Positions 17,286 through 26,987 are shown, numbered from the stretch's first letter. The stretch: DNA of 64,000 nucleotides from VFMC01 sp050248155 (GCA_050248155.1 JBFWSW010000020.1:1-64000); one strand, 5' to 3'. Made by a program: numbers and translations. Notes: generated by a model not told the origin, from the sequence alone.

Positions 17286-18478
17286 GCGACGCCGAGATCG
17301 GGCAGGATCAAGCAGTCCGCCGAGCGCACGTGCACCCAGCACGCCGAGCCGGGAGCGACGTCCAGCGCCTCGTGTCGATTCACCCGTACACGTACCGGGT
17401 CCCGGGTGGTCTCGAGCTCGACCCAGACCTCGTGGTGGGGAGCAACGAAGAGCTGCGTCACGACTCGGCCGGCCCACGAGCCGGGGGGCGGCTCGTGAAC
17501 GAACAGCTCGGCGTGCTCCGGTCGGAAGACTGCGACCGCCGCGGCTGCGGGAGGCATCGTCGACGGCAGCGATCCGTGAAGTGGGCCGATGCTGGTGGAG
17601 ATCGTCGCTTCTCTCCCCTCCGTGCTGACGATGTCACCCGCGACGACGTTGGCCTTTCCGACGAACTCGGCGACCATCCGCGTCGCCGGATGCGCGTACA
17701 CCTCCGTCGGCGACGCCAGCTGCTCGACTCGCCCGCCATTCAGGACAGCGATGCGGTTGGCGAGCTCCATCGCCTCCTGCTGGTCGTGAGTGACGTACAG
17801 CGCAGCAAAGCCGAACTCGGCCTGCATGGACAACAACTCGACTCGCAACAGCTCGCGAACCTTCGCGTCGACGTTCGACAAGGGCTCGTCGAAGAGCACG
17901 ACCTGGTCGCCCGCCACCAACGCCCGGGCCAGCGCGATTCGCTGCTGCTGGCCACCACTGAGCTGGCTGGGGTGTTGACTCCCCAGGTGCTCGAGGCCGA
18001 CCGCCTTCAAGACTGCAGCGACCCGCTCGCGCACCTCGGACCTCTGCACCTTTCGCACCGACAGTGGATAGCCGACGTTCTGACTGACGGTCATGTGCGG
18101 CCACAGCGCGTACGACTGGAACACCATGCTGACCGGCCGCTTCTGCGGCGGCAGGTTGCGATGTCGGGCCGACGAGAAGACGGATTGTCCGACGATGTCG
18201 ATCTCGCCCGAGTCGGGATGCTCGAGGCCAGCGACCGAACGCAACAGCGTCGTCTTGCCGCAGCCGCTCGGACCGAGCAGCACGACGAACTCCCCAGCCG
18301 CCACATCGAGCGAGATGTCATCGACCGCCTGGACCAGCTCGCCGCCGTGCCGTCGGAACGTCTTGCAGACGTTGCGCAGGCGAATGGCCGGCTGCCCGTC
18401 AGCCGGCCAATCCTTCGACGAACTCACGGCGTGCTGCGCATCGGCACCTTCGACCACCGTCGATCGGTCGGTGGTCAT
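17282..18478 (-). CDS. ABC importer ATPase (FbpC/PotA type)
   Basis: 398 aa. Walker A GPSGCGKTT near residue 69, Q-loop FQSYALWPHMTV, signature LSGGQQQR near 170, Walker B VVLFDEPLSNVD, and H-loop VTHDQQEAM, followed by a C-terminal TOBE-like regulatory region of about 120 aa. It drives the double permease encoded downstream. A 30-residue N-terminal extension precedes the domain, so the true start could be internal. Confidence 0.93.
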   Translation of the reverse strand: MTTDRSTVVEGADAQHAVSSSKDWPADGQPAIRLRNVCKTFRRHGGELVQAVDDISLDVAAGEFVVLLGPSGCGKTTLLRSVAGLEHPDSGEIDIVGQSVFSSARHRNLPPQKRPVSMVFQSYALWPHMTVSQNVGYPLSVRKVQRSEVRERVAAVLKAVGLEHLGSQHPSQLSGGQQQRIALARALVAGDQVVLFDEPLSNVDAKVRELLRVELLSMQAEFGFAALYVTHDQQEAMELANRIAVLNGGRVEQLASPTEVYAHPATRMVAEFVGKANVVAGDIVSTEGREATISTSIGPLHGSLPSTMPPAAAAVAVFRPEHAELFVHEPPPGSWAGRVVTQLFVAPHHEVWVELETTRDPVRVRVNRHEALDVAPGSACWVHVRSADCLILPDLGVA

Positions 18479-18499
18479 GCGACGAGCACCCGATTCACA

Positions 18500-19651
18500 T
18501 CAGACCCCGAGCGCCGCGATCAGCGATTCCCGCTCGTCGTTCAGCCGTTCGGCGAACGCCAGGTCGATGGTGACGTAGTCCTCGGGAAGCGTGAACGCGT
18601 CCGGGAAGTCGTTTCCGAGGGGTGAGGCGTAATTGCCTGCCGTCAGCGCCATCTGACCCTCTTCGCTCACGATGTAGTTCATGAACAACCGGGCAGCAGC
18701 TGGATGGGCGGAGTTGGCGACGACGCCGTAGTAGCTGTCACCACCGGTCGTCGGCCCGAGCACCTTGTACGTGATGGGTGCGCCCTCATTGCCGAGAGCC
18801 ATTGCGATCGTCTCGTAGCAGGGGAACACGAAATCACCTTCGCCGGCGACCACCAGTTGGGCGCCCGGCACCACCGAGGCGGTCAGCGTCTTCTCCCGAG
18901 CAGCCCACTGGCTGATGAAGTCGGGGCCCTGGTCGTCGCCGACGACAAGCCAGATCGCCAACGCCGGATCGTTGGTCGTGGGGTCGACCCACACAGCCCG
19001 GAGGTCGGGGTTCAGCAAGTCCTGGTACGAGGTCATGTCGTTCACGGCGTCGGAATTGAAGCACACGCCGATCGGCGCCGCACCGACGTCCACATATCCG
19101 TCGCCGACGAATTCTTCGGGGAACCCTTCCAGCGCAGGCAGTGCGAGATCGGCGACCGGCGTGACGACCCCGTCGTCCACGTGACCCTGGTAGAAGGTCG
19201 GGCTGGCGATGCTGATCACGTCCGCCGGAGAGCCTCCGGACGAGAGCTCGCCTTCGAAGCGAGCGATCAGCTCGGAGGTCACGACTCGCGGAATCGTGTT
19301 CACCTTGATTCCATATTCAGCGGTGAACGCGTCGTACAGCGGCTGTGCGACCGGCTCCGGTGTCGCCGAGTAGACGAGGAGCTCGCCTTCCGCCTGCGCG
19401 GCGGCCACGAGGGCCTCCGTCTCGTCGACGGCCGACGCCGTCGACGCAGTCGACGACTCGGTGGACTCGGTGGCGACGGGCGCGGTTGTCTCCTGCGTAG
19501 GCACCGTGTCAGCCACGGAACTCTCGACTGCAGCGGAGGTCGCCGGCGCAGCCGTCGTCTCCGACGTCTCGGCATCATCACTTCCACACGCTGCCAGCAG
19601 CGCACCCACGGCACAGACCAGAGCGACCGCACGTCCAGTTCGAATCTTCAT
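18500..19651 (-). CDS. ABC importer substrate-binding lipoprotein (Fbp type)
   Basis: 383 aa. Signal peptide with lipobox LAAC (Cys22), then a Ser/Thr/Glu-rich linker to about residue 75 and a type-II periplasmic binding fold beginning GELLVYSATPEPVAQPLYDAF. This opening and the PAAARLFMNYIVSEEGQ segment resemble iron(III)-, phosphonate- or polyamine-type binding proteins. ATG 19651 is chosen because the signal peptide starts there and GAGGGGGAGC precedes it. The ligand is unknown. Confidence 0.92.
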   Translation of the reverse strand: MKIRTGRAVALVCAVGALLAACGSDDAETSETTAAPATSAAVESSVADTVPTQETTAPVATESTESSTASTASAVDETEALVAAAQAEGELLVYSATPEPVAQPLYDAFTAEYGIKVNTIPRVVTSELIARFEGELSSGGSPADVISIASPTFYQGHVDDGVVTPVADLALPALEGFPEEFVGDGYVDVGAAPIGVCFNSDAVNDMTSYQDLLNPDLRAVWVDPTTNDPALAIWLVVGDDQGPDFISQWAAREKTLTASVVPGAQLVVAGEGDFVFPCYETIAMALGNEGAPITYKVLGPTTGGDSYYGVVANSAHPAAARLFMNYIVSEEGQMALTAGNYASPLGNDFPDAFTLPEDYVTIDLAFAERLNDERESLIAALGV

Positions 19652-19703
19652 TCGCTCCCCCTCTGAGCATCGTTCGGCACACACTGCGCGAACGGATATA
19701 TGC

Positions 19704-19732
19704 ACAATATTGATTGATCTTCGGGACGTCAA
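19704..19732 (-). promoter_or_regulatory. Promoter of the Fbp-type ABC importer operon
   Basis: On the minus strand: TTGACG (19732-19727), 17-nt spacer, TATTGT (19709-19704), leaving a leader of about 45 nt before the lipoprotein ATG. The surrounding AT-rich patch stands out from the high-GC background. The gene-free stretch 19652-19983 holds this promoter and nothing else I can recognise. Confidence 0.65.
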
Positions 19733-19983
19733 GTCAAAGAGGCCGCTCTCGGACCCGGCGCGAAGGGATGTTGCGAACCACGCAGACCGAGCCAGAGCGT
19801 CGCGAGTGAGGCATCGAAGTCGGTGAGGGTCGACCTGCGCGGCAGTGGCCGCGTGAGAGCCGGGCCGTTTCCGTCCGACCGCCCATCTCGTCGCGACGCG
19901 CGACGCACCCCTCGGTCACTGCCCGGCCGCAGTGCCGATCAGGCCGAGCTCGAGGTTGACGTGCTTCCTGAGGAGGTTTGCCG

Positions 19984-21567
19984 CTACGCCTCGCTGCGTC
20001 GCATCGACGCCGGCCAGATGCCGTGGCGGCCGGGGGCGAGGATGCCGTTGGGGTCCACGGCGTCTTGATCGTCTCGCAGAAGCGCCGGTAGGCGTGATCG
20101 CCGAAGCTGTACTGATCGGCGACGAGGTCCATGAAGTCGAGGTGGGCGCGGTATTCCCCGTATCCGTGCTTGGCCGCCTCTCGAACGAGCAGCTTCGACG
20201 TGTCGTACGCCCTCCGGCACTGTGCCTCGTCCTTGGTGTCGAACAGCAGCATCGTGATGTGGATGAAGCTGCGCGGGTTGATCAGCAGGATCGCTGCCTG
20301 GTAGTCGAGCTGCGCGTCGTTCTCGACGATGCCACGCATCAGATCGCGCAGCGCGAGCGCGTGCTTCCCGGTCATCGGGGCGACCGGCGAGAACCCGATG
20401 TGACCGCCTTCGTCTCCGCCGTACCAACCGGTCATGTGGTTGATGTCGAGGTTGGGCACGCCCGCCTGGACGAGCTCAGCCGGCTGCGTCAGATTCGCCA
20501 CCGTGGCGGGATCGTGCTTCGTGCCCTGCACCTCGACCCCCGGGATGCGCTCGAAGGCGGCCCTTGACCCTGGCGTAGCGGTGATCGACCACGGCCTCGT
20601 CGCCGTAGAGGGCGAGCCGCATGATCCAGCGGCCCACCTCCAGCTCCTTGGCCATCGTGTCGATCAGCGAATCCGGGATCGGGCCCGGCCCGTCGTACCA
20701 GTCCTTCCGTTTGGTGATCATCGCCGCCATGTCGAGGGTGTTGATGATCTGCGGGACGCCGTCGATCGTCCGGTCGAGCATGAGCTCACGAAACGTGTCG
20801 GTCAGCGGCCCGAGGTCGTCGTCCTTCCATGCCCTGATCCACAGGGGCATGTAGCACTGCGGTTCGGGCAGCAGCCACAGCCCCATGCGCGTCACGATGC
20901 CGAAGTTCGACTGCATGAACAGCGGGTCGAGCACGGGACCGAGGCCCACGCTTGTACACGTGCCAGGACTCGTTCCCCGGCATCGCACCCATCCCGGTCC
21001 GGAGGACCTCGCCGTTCGCGAGCACGACCTCGAGACCGAAGGGCGCCGAGAAATCGGCCCCGTAAGGTAGGTGACGCCGTTGTCGAGCGAGTTCCCGATC
21101 ACGCTGCCCCAACCGAGGTCTGCGCACGAGAGCCAGAGCTTGTGGCCACCCGATTGGATGGCCTCGTAGAGGTCGAACCAGCGCACACCCGGCTCGACGA
21201 CTGCGTAGCCGAGCTCCTCGTTGATCTCGAGCACGCGGTTCCTCTTGCGGAGGCTGACGATCACCGATCCGTCCGAGCGCGGGGCAGGGCCGCCGTAGCC
21301 GTTGTTCTTGCCCTGCCCATGCGTCCACAGCGAGATCTTCCGCTCGTTCGCCACCCTGACGATGGCCTGGACCTCCTCGACGGTCGTCGGCGAGACGACT
21401 GCGCTGGCCGTGTACACGTCCCAGGAAGCGGGCTGGAACGGGTCGCGGAAGGAACGCAGCTCGTCGTCTGCCGCGATCACCGAATCGGCGCCGACGATCC
21501 TCTCGAAATCGGCCAGCGCAGCGTTCAGGGTTCGCGCCGACATGTGGGAATCGTGGATTGTCGCCAT
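19984..21567 (-). pseudogene. FAD-linked oxidase (p-cresol methylhydroxylase/vanillyl-oxidase type), frameshifted
   Basis: Joined across frames this is about 528 aa, the normal length for 4-cresol dehydrogenase or vanillyl-alcohol oxidase. N-terminal PCMH FAD domain: SPTTVEEVQAIVRVANE, GQGKNNGYGG, NEELGYAVVEPGVRW; C-terminal part with HMTGWYGGDEGGHIGFSP and DPNGILAPGRHGIWP. The frame changes four times: near 21067, near 20945, at the CCC run 20561-20563 (one extra base), and near 20065 (one base missing). Either the gene has decayed or this stretch was sequenced badly. If intact it would oxidise a 4-alkylphenol or 4-hydroxybenzyl alcohol. Confidence 0.85.
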
Positions 21568-21740
21568 TCGCTCGCTCCTCGGGCCTCGTCGACCAGATCG
21601 GACATCGGGTCAGCCACATCGTGATGTCGCCCGGCGCGTCGATCTTGTCCGCGGCTGCACACTTGGCCCGATCCTTGATCGGCGCTGCACGATGTGGGGT
21701 CTCACATCGAGGACGTCGCCCGCTCGGCGTACGTTCGCTC

Positions 21741-22635
21741 GTGTCGACGGCGCGGCTGTTCCATCCGCTCGAGCTGCGACATGATGCCACGCGTCCGTTC
21801 TGGGGCAGCCTGGCCGGACGAGCGCTCGGTCAGATCGAGCTGTTCCGGCTCACCGCGGATTCATGCTGCTGCGCGCACACCGAAGAGGATCTCGGCGTCC
21901 GACCCGGAGTCTCTCCTCGTCGCGATCCAGGCACGCGGGTCGTGCGTCGTCAGCCAGCAGGGTCGCTCGGCGACGCTCGCTCGCTCGGATGTGGCGAGCT
22001 ACGACAGCTCACATCCCTACAGCGTTCATGCGACGACGCCATTCGAGCTCGTCGTGTTCACGATCCCGCGCGCAGTGCTCGGACTGCAAGCCGACCGGCT
22101 GTGCGGCCTGACCGCCCAACGCATCCAGGCTGGCGCGGGACTGAACTCGATCGCCGTGCCGTTCCTGCTCCAGGTCGCAGCCGGGAGCGAGCAAGGCGCC
22201 CTCGGCGAGGCCGACTTCGATCTCGGCGAGGGCGTGATCGACCTGGTGCGAGGGCTGTACGCGAACGACCGTGGCGCAGCGCCGCCCGTCAACGTGGGCG
22301 GGCGGAACGTGATGCTCGCGCACGTCAAGTCGTACATCGAGACCCACCTGGGCGACCAGGATCTGAGCGCGGAGCGGATCGCGGCAGCGAGCGCTGTGTC
22401 GGTGCGGTACCTCTACAAGCTCTTCGAGCCCGAACAGATCACCGTGGGTGAGTGGGTGCGCCAGCGCAGATTGGAGCGGCGCCGGCGAGACATCGCCGAT
22501 CCGGCCTGTCGGGCCGACACGATCATGGCCATCGCCACCCGATGGGGATGGGTGAGCGCCGCCCACTTCAGCCGGTGCTTTCATGAGGCCTACGGGTGCT
22601 CGCCGCGAGCTGTACGCCGAGGCGCGCAAGGATGA
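21741..22635 (+). pseudogene. AraC-family regulator, frameshifted
   Basis: C-terminal two AraC helix-turn-helices are intact: LSAERIAAASAVSVRYLYKLF and the second ending AAHFSRCFHEAYGCSPRAVRR. Upstream, AraC-binding-type sensor motifs are split: RPFWGSLAGRALGQIELFRLTAD is in one frame and RTPKRISASDPESLLVAIQA in the next, so a single-base indel lies near 21862-21875. The start is uncertain; GTG 21741 is in frame with the first part, but the expected N-terminal 20-30 residues are not clear. It lies beside and divergent from the frameshifted oxidase, so they probably formed a regulator-target pair. Confidence 0.75.
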
Positions 22636-22663
22636 TGTCCAGAGCGCCCGCGAAGCGCGGTGT

Positions 22664-22978
22664 TCAGCCAACCCTGGCGGCTTGCGACACGCCCGTCGGT
22701 GCAGCCACGGTGAACCCCGCCAAGTGCCGCTCCGCCTCACTCTCCCCGCCCCAGAACTCGTACTCGCGATTGACCCGCGCGACGGCCCGGCACGTGTACA
22801 TGACCTCGCACGATTCGCAGACCGCCCGCGCGCGAGCCTCACGGCGCACCTTGGCCTCGGGGCGCTCGAGCGGCGGCGCAAAGAACAGTTGTGTCGCTCC
22901 CACACAGCGGGCCCGTTGCCGCCAGCGATTGGTTTGGTCGAAGCCTCTCCCACCCGTGACGACCGATTTGATCTCCAT
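22664..22978 (-). CDS. WhiB-family iron-sulfur transcriptional regulator
   Basis: 104 aa. Four cysteines at 25, 54, 57 and 63 (C-x28-C-x2-C-x5-C) match the [4Fe-4S] binding pattern of WhiB proteins, followed by the EFWGGESEAER turn near residue 74, the family's GxWGG motif with Phe replacing the hydrophobic residue. WhiB proteins bind the sigma factor region 4 and respond to redox or NO; they occur only in actinobacteria and their phages. It is the last gene of the long minus-strand catabolic run, 33 nt after the 149-aa hypothetical gene, an unusual position for a WhiB. Confidence 0.9.
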   Translation of the reverse strand: MEIKSVVTGGRGFDQTNRWRQRARCVGATQLFFAPPLERPEAKVRREARARAVCESCEVMYTCRAVARVNREYEFWGGESEAERHLAGFTVAAPTGVSQAARVG

Positions 22979-23011
22979 CTCGACGATCCGTTCGGTCCGC
23001 GCTCAGTCCGC

Positions 23012-23461
23012 TCAAGCTTGATCGACGACAGCGATCGGAACACGATGCGCAGTCGCTCGTCGCAGCAGACTGCGGAACTGATCGAGGCTGACGCCCAGCT
23101 CCGCCGCAACACACAACAGATCGACCACGACCATTGCGTCGCACGGTCCCAGCTCGTCGGCGATGTCGCAGGCGAGATCTGCCTCGCCGAGCTGACTGCG
23201 CTCGAGCAGAGCGGCTGCTGAGGCGCATTCCGAGTGCTCGATCCAATCCATGACGAACAACGAGGCGGGATCGCCCAGCCGGCCCGACAGGCGATGTCCG
23301 GCGTCGGCCAGCGCGCCACAGATCTGGATGAGGCGATCGCGGTCGATCGTCAACGATGGTGCTGGGCCCGGAGGCGCGCTCGTCGGGGGAGACGAGCGTG
23401 CCTCGACGGGCCCAACGCTACGGTGCCGCCGATCGTGGTCGGCGTTCGCACCGACGGTCAT
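23012..23461 (-). CDS. Hypothetical protein coupled to Baeyer-Villiger-type gene
   Basis: 149 aa, not recognised. ATG 23461 overlaps the stop of the monooxygenase gene (ATGA), which supports this frame and start. Residues 1-35 are polar and Pro-rich; from about 36 there is a helical domain (IDRDRLIQICGALADAGHRL) ending with AELGVSLDQFRSLLRRATAH. No signal, membrane helix or metal motif is visible. Being between a monooxygenase and WhiB suggests an accessory or regulatory role, but this is only context. Confidence 0.72.
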   Translation of the reverse strand: MTVGANADHDRRHRSVGPVEARSSPPTSAPPGPAPSLTIDRDRLIQICGALADAGHRLSGRLGDPASLFVMDWIEHSECASAAALLERSQLGEADLACDIADELGPCDAMVVVDLLCVAAELGVSLDQFRSLLRRATAHRVPIAVVDQA

Positions 23462-25380
23462 CGCAGCACCTCGCTGCCCGCCGACGGCTGGACGTGGAAG
23501 TCGTCGAGCTGCGGCTCGCTGGTCAACCTCCAGTACTCCATCTGCCGCCACGGCATGTTGGTCACGACGCGTCCGCCGGGGTTGCGGAAGTAGGTCGTCA
23601 TGCCGGGATGCGTCCAGATCATCCCGGCGTGTGTGCGGTCGACGTGTTCGTTGTACTGCTCGTGACGATCGGGGAGACATTCGACGGTGTCGACACCGCG
23701 GTCGTCCATCGCCGAGAGCAACCCGGCGATGTACTTCGCTTGACACTCGACGACGCTGATGACGGAACCGCCACCAGGGTTGGTGTTCGGGCCGTACATG
23801 ACGAAGAGGTTCGGAAAGCCGGGAACGGTGATGCCCAGGTACGCGCGTGCGTCGTCCTCCCCCCAGACCTCACGCAGCCGTCGGCCGTCGCGGCCAACGA
23901 TGTCGAGCGGGTAAATGTACTTCTGCGTTTGGAAGCCGGTGCACAGGATCACCACGTCGGCTGGCCGGATGTCGCCCGTGGCGTCGCGCACACCATCGTC
24001 GGTGAAGCCCACGACGGCTTCGGTGACGAGCTCGACGTTCGGCCGGCGCAGGGACGCGAACCAGCCATGGTCGAGCAGCAACCGCTTGCCATAGGGCGGG
24101 TAGTCGGGCAGCGACTTGTGCTGCAGGTCCGGTCGTCCCTCGAGCTCGGCGCGCAGGTGCTCCGTGAAGAACTCGCGCTGCTTGTCGTTGATGCGGTTCA
24201 CGGACCTCGACGCCTCGGGCCACGCAGGATCGACGACCAGCGATGGGTACGCCCGATCATTGAAGTTCCAGGCCAGCCGGATGCGGTACCACTCCTGGTA
24301 GAAGGGGACGTTGTGCAGCAGCCAGTGCATGTCGCTCGAGACAGCCACCCCTGCCTTCGGGTTGGGTGCGATCCATTGCGGCGAGCGCTGATACACCGTC
24401 AGGTGCTCGACGACCCCGGCGATCGAGCTGACGATCTGCATCGCGCTGGCACCGGAACCCACCACCGCCACCCGCTTGCCACTGACGTCGAGGCCGGCTG
24501 GCCACATCGCGGAGTGGAACATCGGACCGTGGAACGTGTGCATCCCGCCGAGCTCCGGCACCTTCGGTCGGTTCAGGAACCCGACTGCGGACACGACTGC
24601 GTCCACGCGGTGGACTTCCACTCGTCCGCCGACATCGACCCGCACCTGCCAGCGCCGTGCCGCCTCGTCGTATCGCGCCTCGACGACGTGGGCATTGAAC
24701 CGCACGTGCGGGACGACATCGAACGCTGCCGCGACCTCGCGGAGGTACTCGCCGACCTCGGCCTGACCCGAGTAGTGGTACCGCCATGCCCGCGGGAAGA
24801 AGGAGAACTCGTAGAGAAAGCTCGGCGTGTCGACCCCTGCGCCGGGGTATCGATTCGTCCACCACGTTCCGCCGACCTCGTCGTTCTCCTCGAAGATCGT
24901 GAAGCCGATGCCGGCGCGTTGCAACATGATCGCTGCGCACAGCCCCGAGATGCCGGCGCCGATGATCGCGACCTGTCGCGACGATCGGTTGGCAACGCCA
25001 TCGTCTGGCTCGAACAGGCTTGCCATCATGCCGGCGAAGTCGGTGGGCAGTTGCTCGCCGGCGAACGCCGCCATCATCTCCTGCACCAACTCGACAGTGG
25101 GGTGGGGCACTGCAGCCGGCACACCGTGGTGCCATGCGTCGAGCGCATCGACCGCGGCGTCTCGGATCGTCACCTGGATGTCGTCGGAGAAGCCGCCGTC
25201 GTCGTGATCGTCGATGCCACGCGCCCGCGTCGGGCGGAACGGAGCCTGGAGCCACCTTCGATCGCCGGTCAGCTGGAACAGCGACATGACGAGCGCCGGC
25301 AGATGCGCGCCGGCGAGCGCATCGCGCGCGCGACCCCGATCGAACGGGCGCTGCGTGGCCAGCCGCCGGGCACCCGTCAT
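23458..25380 (-). CDS. Flavin monooxygenase of Baeyer-Villiger type with N-terminal extension
   Basis: 640 aa from ATG 25380, which overlaps the upstream gene's stop (ATGA). After an atypical helical extension of about 130 aa comes the FAD motif GAGISG (141-146), GGTWWTNRYPGAGVD, the fingerprint FHGPMFHSAMWP that fits FxGxxxHxxxWP, the NADPH motif VVGSGASA, and GPNTNPGGGS. Such enzymes insert oxygen beside a ketone to give an ester or lactone. Neighbouring lactonase, CMD and hydrolase genes fit downstream opening of that product. The extension is present in a subset of relatives; its role is unclear. Confidence 0.92.
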   Translation of the reverse strand: MTGARRLATQRPFDRGRARDALAGAHLPALVMSLFQLTGDRRWLQAPFRPTRARGIDDHDDGGFSDDIQVTIRDAAVDALDAWHHGVPAAVPHPTVELVQEMMAAFAGEQLPTDFAGMMASLFEPDDGVANRSSRQVAIIGAGISGLCAAIMLQRAGIGFTIFEENDEVGGTWWTNRYPGAGVDTPSFLYEFSFFPRAWRYHYSGQAEVGEYLREVAAAFDVVPHVRFNAHVVEARYDEAARRWQVRVDVGGRVEVHRVDAVVSAVGFLNRPKVPELGGMHTFHGPMFHSAMWPAGLDVSGKRVAVVGSGASAMQIVSSIAGVVEHLTVYQRSPQWIAPNPKAGVAVSSDMHWLLHNVPFYQEWYRIRLAWNFNDRAYPSLVVDPAWPEASRSVNRINDKQREFFTEHLRAELEGRPDLQHKSLPDYPPYGKRLLLDHGWFASLRRPNVELVTEAVVGFTDDGVRDATGDIRPADVVILCTGFQTQKYIYPLDIVGRDGRRLREVWGEDDARAYLGITVPGFPNLFVMYGPNTNPGGGSVISVVECQAKYIAGLLSAMDDRGVDTVECLPDRHEQYNEHVDRTHAGMIWTHPGMTTYFRNPGGRVVTNMPWRQMEYWRLTSEPQLDDFHVQPSAGSEVLR

Positions 25381-25922
25381 CGCGGCAGGCCGGGAACCCC
25401 GGGTTCGCGCTCGATCTGCAGCGAGTTCAGGCTGTAGCAGACGATGTGGTACTGGCCGACCAGCATGCAGACCTCGATCAGCTGACGTTCGTCGTAGGTC
25501 GCGGCGAGCGTCGTCCAGGTCGATTCCGAGATGCCCGAGTCGTGGTGCAGTTCGTCGGCGGCACGCAGGACCGCGGACTCGTGCTCGGACCACCCCGCTC
25601 CGTCGGGGCCGACGATGAGTGCCTCGATCTCGTCCTCGGACAAGCCGGCCTCGCGCGCGATGCGCGCGTGGTGGCCCCAGTCATAGTCGGACTGGGTGTT
25701 CCACGCAGTGCGCAGCACGAGGAGCTCTCGATCGCGCAGCGACAGCTCACCCCGGTAGAGCAACGCGCCGCCGAACGCGATCCAGCGACGGAAGATCTTC
25801 GGATGACGGACCAGCGTGGCGAACAGGTTGACGACGGGTCCGCCGTCGAGCACCTGCCCGAGCAACTCTTTCACCTCGGGTGTCTGGTCATCTCCGAGCA
25901 AGGGCGCGATGCGCGCTGGCAT
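25377..25922 (-). CDS. Carboxymuconolactone decarboxylase/AhpD-like protein
   Basis: 181 aa, all helical, with the family core LSLRDRELLVLRTAWNT followed by YDWGHHARIAREAGLSEDEI. The Cys pair used by peroxidase-type AhpD members is absent (only one Cys, near the end, in the VCMLVGQYH segment), which favours a lactone-type or ligand-binding role over alkylhydroperoxidase. Coupled by 4-nt overlap with the downstream monooxygenase. Confidence 0.88.
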   Translation of the reverse strand: MPARIAPLLGDDQTPEVKELLGQVLDGGPVVNLFATLVRHPKIFRRWIAFGGALLYRGELSLRDRELLVLRTAWNTQSDYDWGHHARIAREAGLSEDEIEALIVGPDGAGWSEHESAVLRAADELHHDSGISESTWTTLAATYDERQLIEVCMLVGQYHIVCYSLNSLQIEREPGVPGLPR

Positions 25923-25952
25923 TGGGGTTCCTTTCGTCGAGGGGTTCGAGCA

Positions 25953-26987
25953 TCAGCCCACTGGCGGGAGCCGGTAGACGCGGGCGGCGGTGTCGTGGAA
26001 CAAACGGGATTTGTCGTTCTCACTGGCGTCGGCGACGATGCGCTTGAACGCGTTCCAGAGCACGTTGTACGACGCACCTTGGCTGTCGACCGGGTAGTTG
26101 GTCTCGAACATGCATCGGTTCGAACCGAACTGGTCGATGCACCACCGGATGTCGTCTCGCCACGGCGCGGCCAGTTCCTCCGACGTCGGTGGACGGGCGT
26201 TGAAGTCCCAGCGGAGACCGAAGAGCGGCATGCCGATGCCGCCGATCTTCATGACGACGTTCGGGCACGTGGCCAGCTCGGCGATCGACACGCGCCACTC
26301 GGCCATCACTTCGTCGCGGTGCCCGCGATACGGACCGACGCCGATCGGACAGCAGAGATGGTTCGCAACGATCGTCACTTCGGGCTGCGTTCGGGCGACC
26401 TCGATCAACTCCGGGATCTGGGGGTGGTAGATCATTGCTTCGAACGCCAGGCCGGCGCGACCGACCAGCGCCACGCCGCGACGGAAACGAGGGTCCTCCA
26501 TCGCGCCCGCCGGCGGGCTGGTATGTCCCATGGCCAACTTCGGGTGCTCGTGCCACGCGGTGCCGAACCGGATCGAACGCACCAACCCCCCGCCAACGGC
26601 GACGTGCTCCGCGATCACCGATTCGCCCGAGTCGTCGCTGAGCAGATCGGCGAACGCGGTGAATCCGGCGATCGTCGCGCCCGGCGCCGAGGCACTGGCC
26701 TTCGCCGCGGCGACGGCGAACTCCGTTTCGCCCACCGGTCGCATCTCGACTGGTCCGTCCGTGCGCCACTCGGCGCCACACTCGACGTAGACCGTCTGGA
26801 GGACGCGATGGCCAGCCGTCGTGTCATTTCTCAGATCGTCCAGGCCGTAGGCATAGGCGTCGAACTCGCGCCACAGGTGGTGATGCGGATCGATGATCGC
26901 TCGTTCGGGCTCGAGCGCATCCTCCACCACCTGCGCCAGCCACGCCGGCCGGTTCCTGGTCACTGGGCGTTCCTGCTCGCTGCTCAT
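25953..26987 (-). CDS. Amidohydrolase-2 family metal hydrolase/decarboxylase
   Basis: 344 aa TIM-barrel. N-terminal IIDPHHHLWREFD supplies the metal-ligand His residues (about 34-39); ANHLCCP near 214 and FETNYPVDSQ near 300 supply the other His and the catalytic Asp. The family includes lactonases, decarboxylases of aromatic acids and 2-pyrone-4,6-dicarboxylate-type hydrolases. ATG 26987 overlaps the crotonase stop (ATGA). Lactone opening or decarboxylation would fit the operon. Confidence 0.88.
   Translation of the reverse strand: MSSEQERPVTRNRPAWLAQVVEDALEPERAIIDPHHHLWREFDAYAYGLDDLRNDTTAGHRVLQTVYVECGAEWRTDGPVEMRPVGETEFAVAAAKASASAPGATIAGFTAFADLLSDDSGESVIAEHVAVGGGLVRSIRFGTAWHEHPKLAMGHTSPPAGAMEDPRFRRGVALVGRAGLAFEAMIYHPQIPELIEVARTQPEVTIVANHLCCPIGVGPYRGHRDEVMAEWRVSIAELATCPNVVMKIGGIGMPLFGLRWDFNARPPTSEELAAPWRDDIRWCIDQFGSNRCMFETNYPVDSQGASYNVLWNAFKRIVADASENDKSRLFHDTAARVYRLPPVG

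Noticed and set aside
15501..17498. 665-codon plus-strand open frame
   Set aside because: Antisense to the double ABC permease; His/Asp/Arg-rich composition typical of antisense frames in GC-rich DNA, no domain.
19420..19580. Direct repeats in the Fbp-type lipoprotein gene
   Set aside because: They encode the Ser/Thr-rich linker behind the lipidated Cys; simple low-complexity coding sequence.
22009..23319. 436-codon minus-strand open frame around the WhiB gene
   Set aside because: Arg/Ser-rich shadow frame; the coupled 149-aa frame and WhiB explain the region better.
23356..25437. 693-codon plus-strand open frame
   Set aside because: Antisense to the Baeyer-Villiger-type gene, which has full family motifs.
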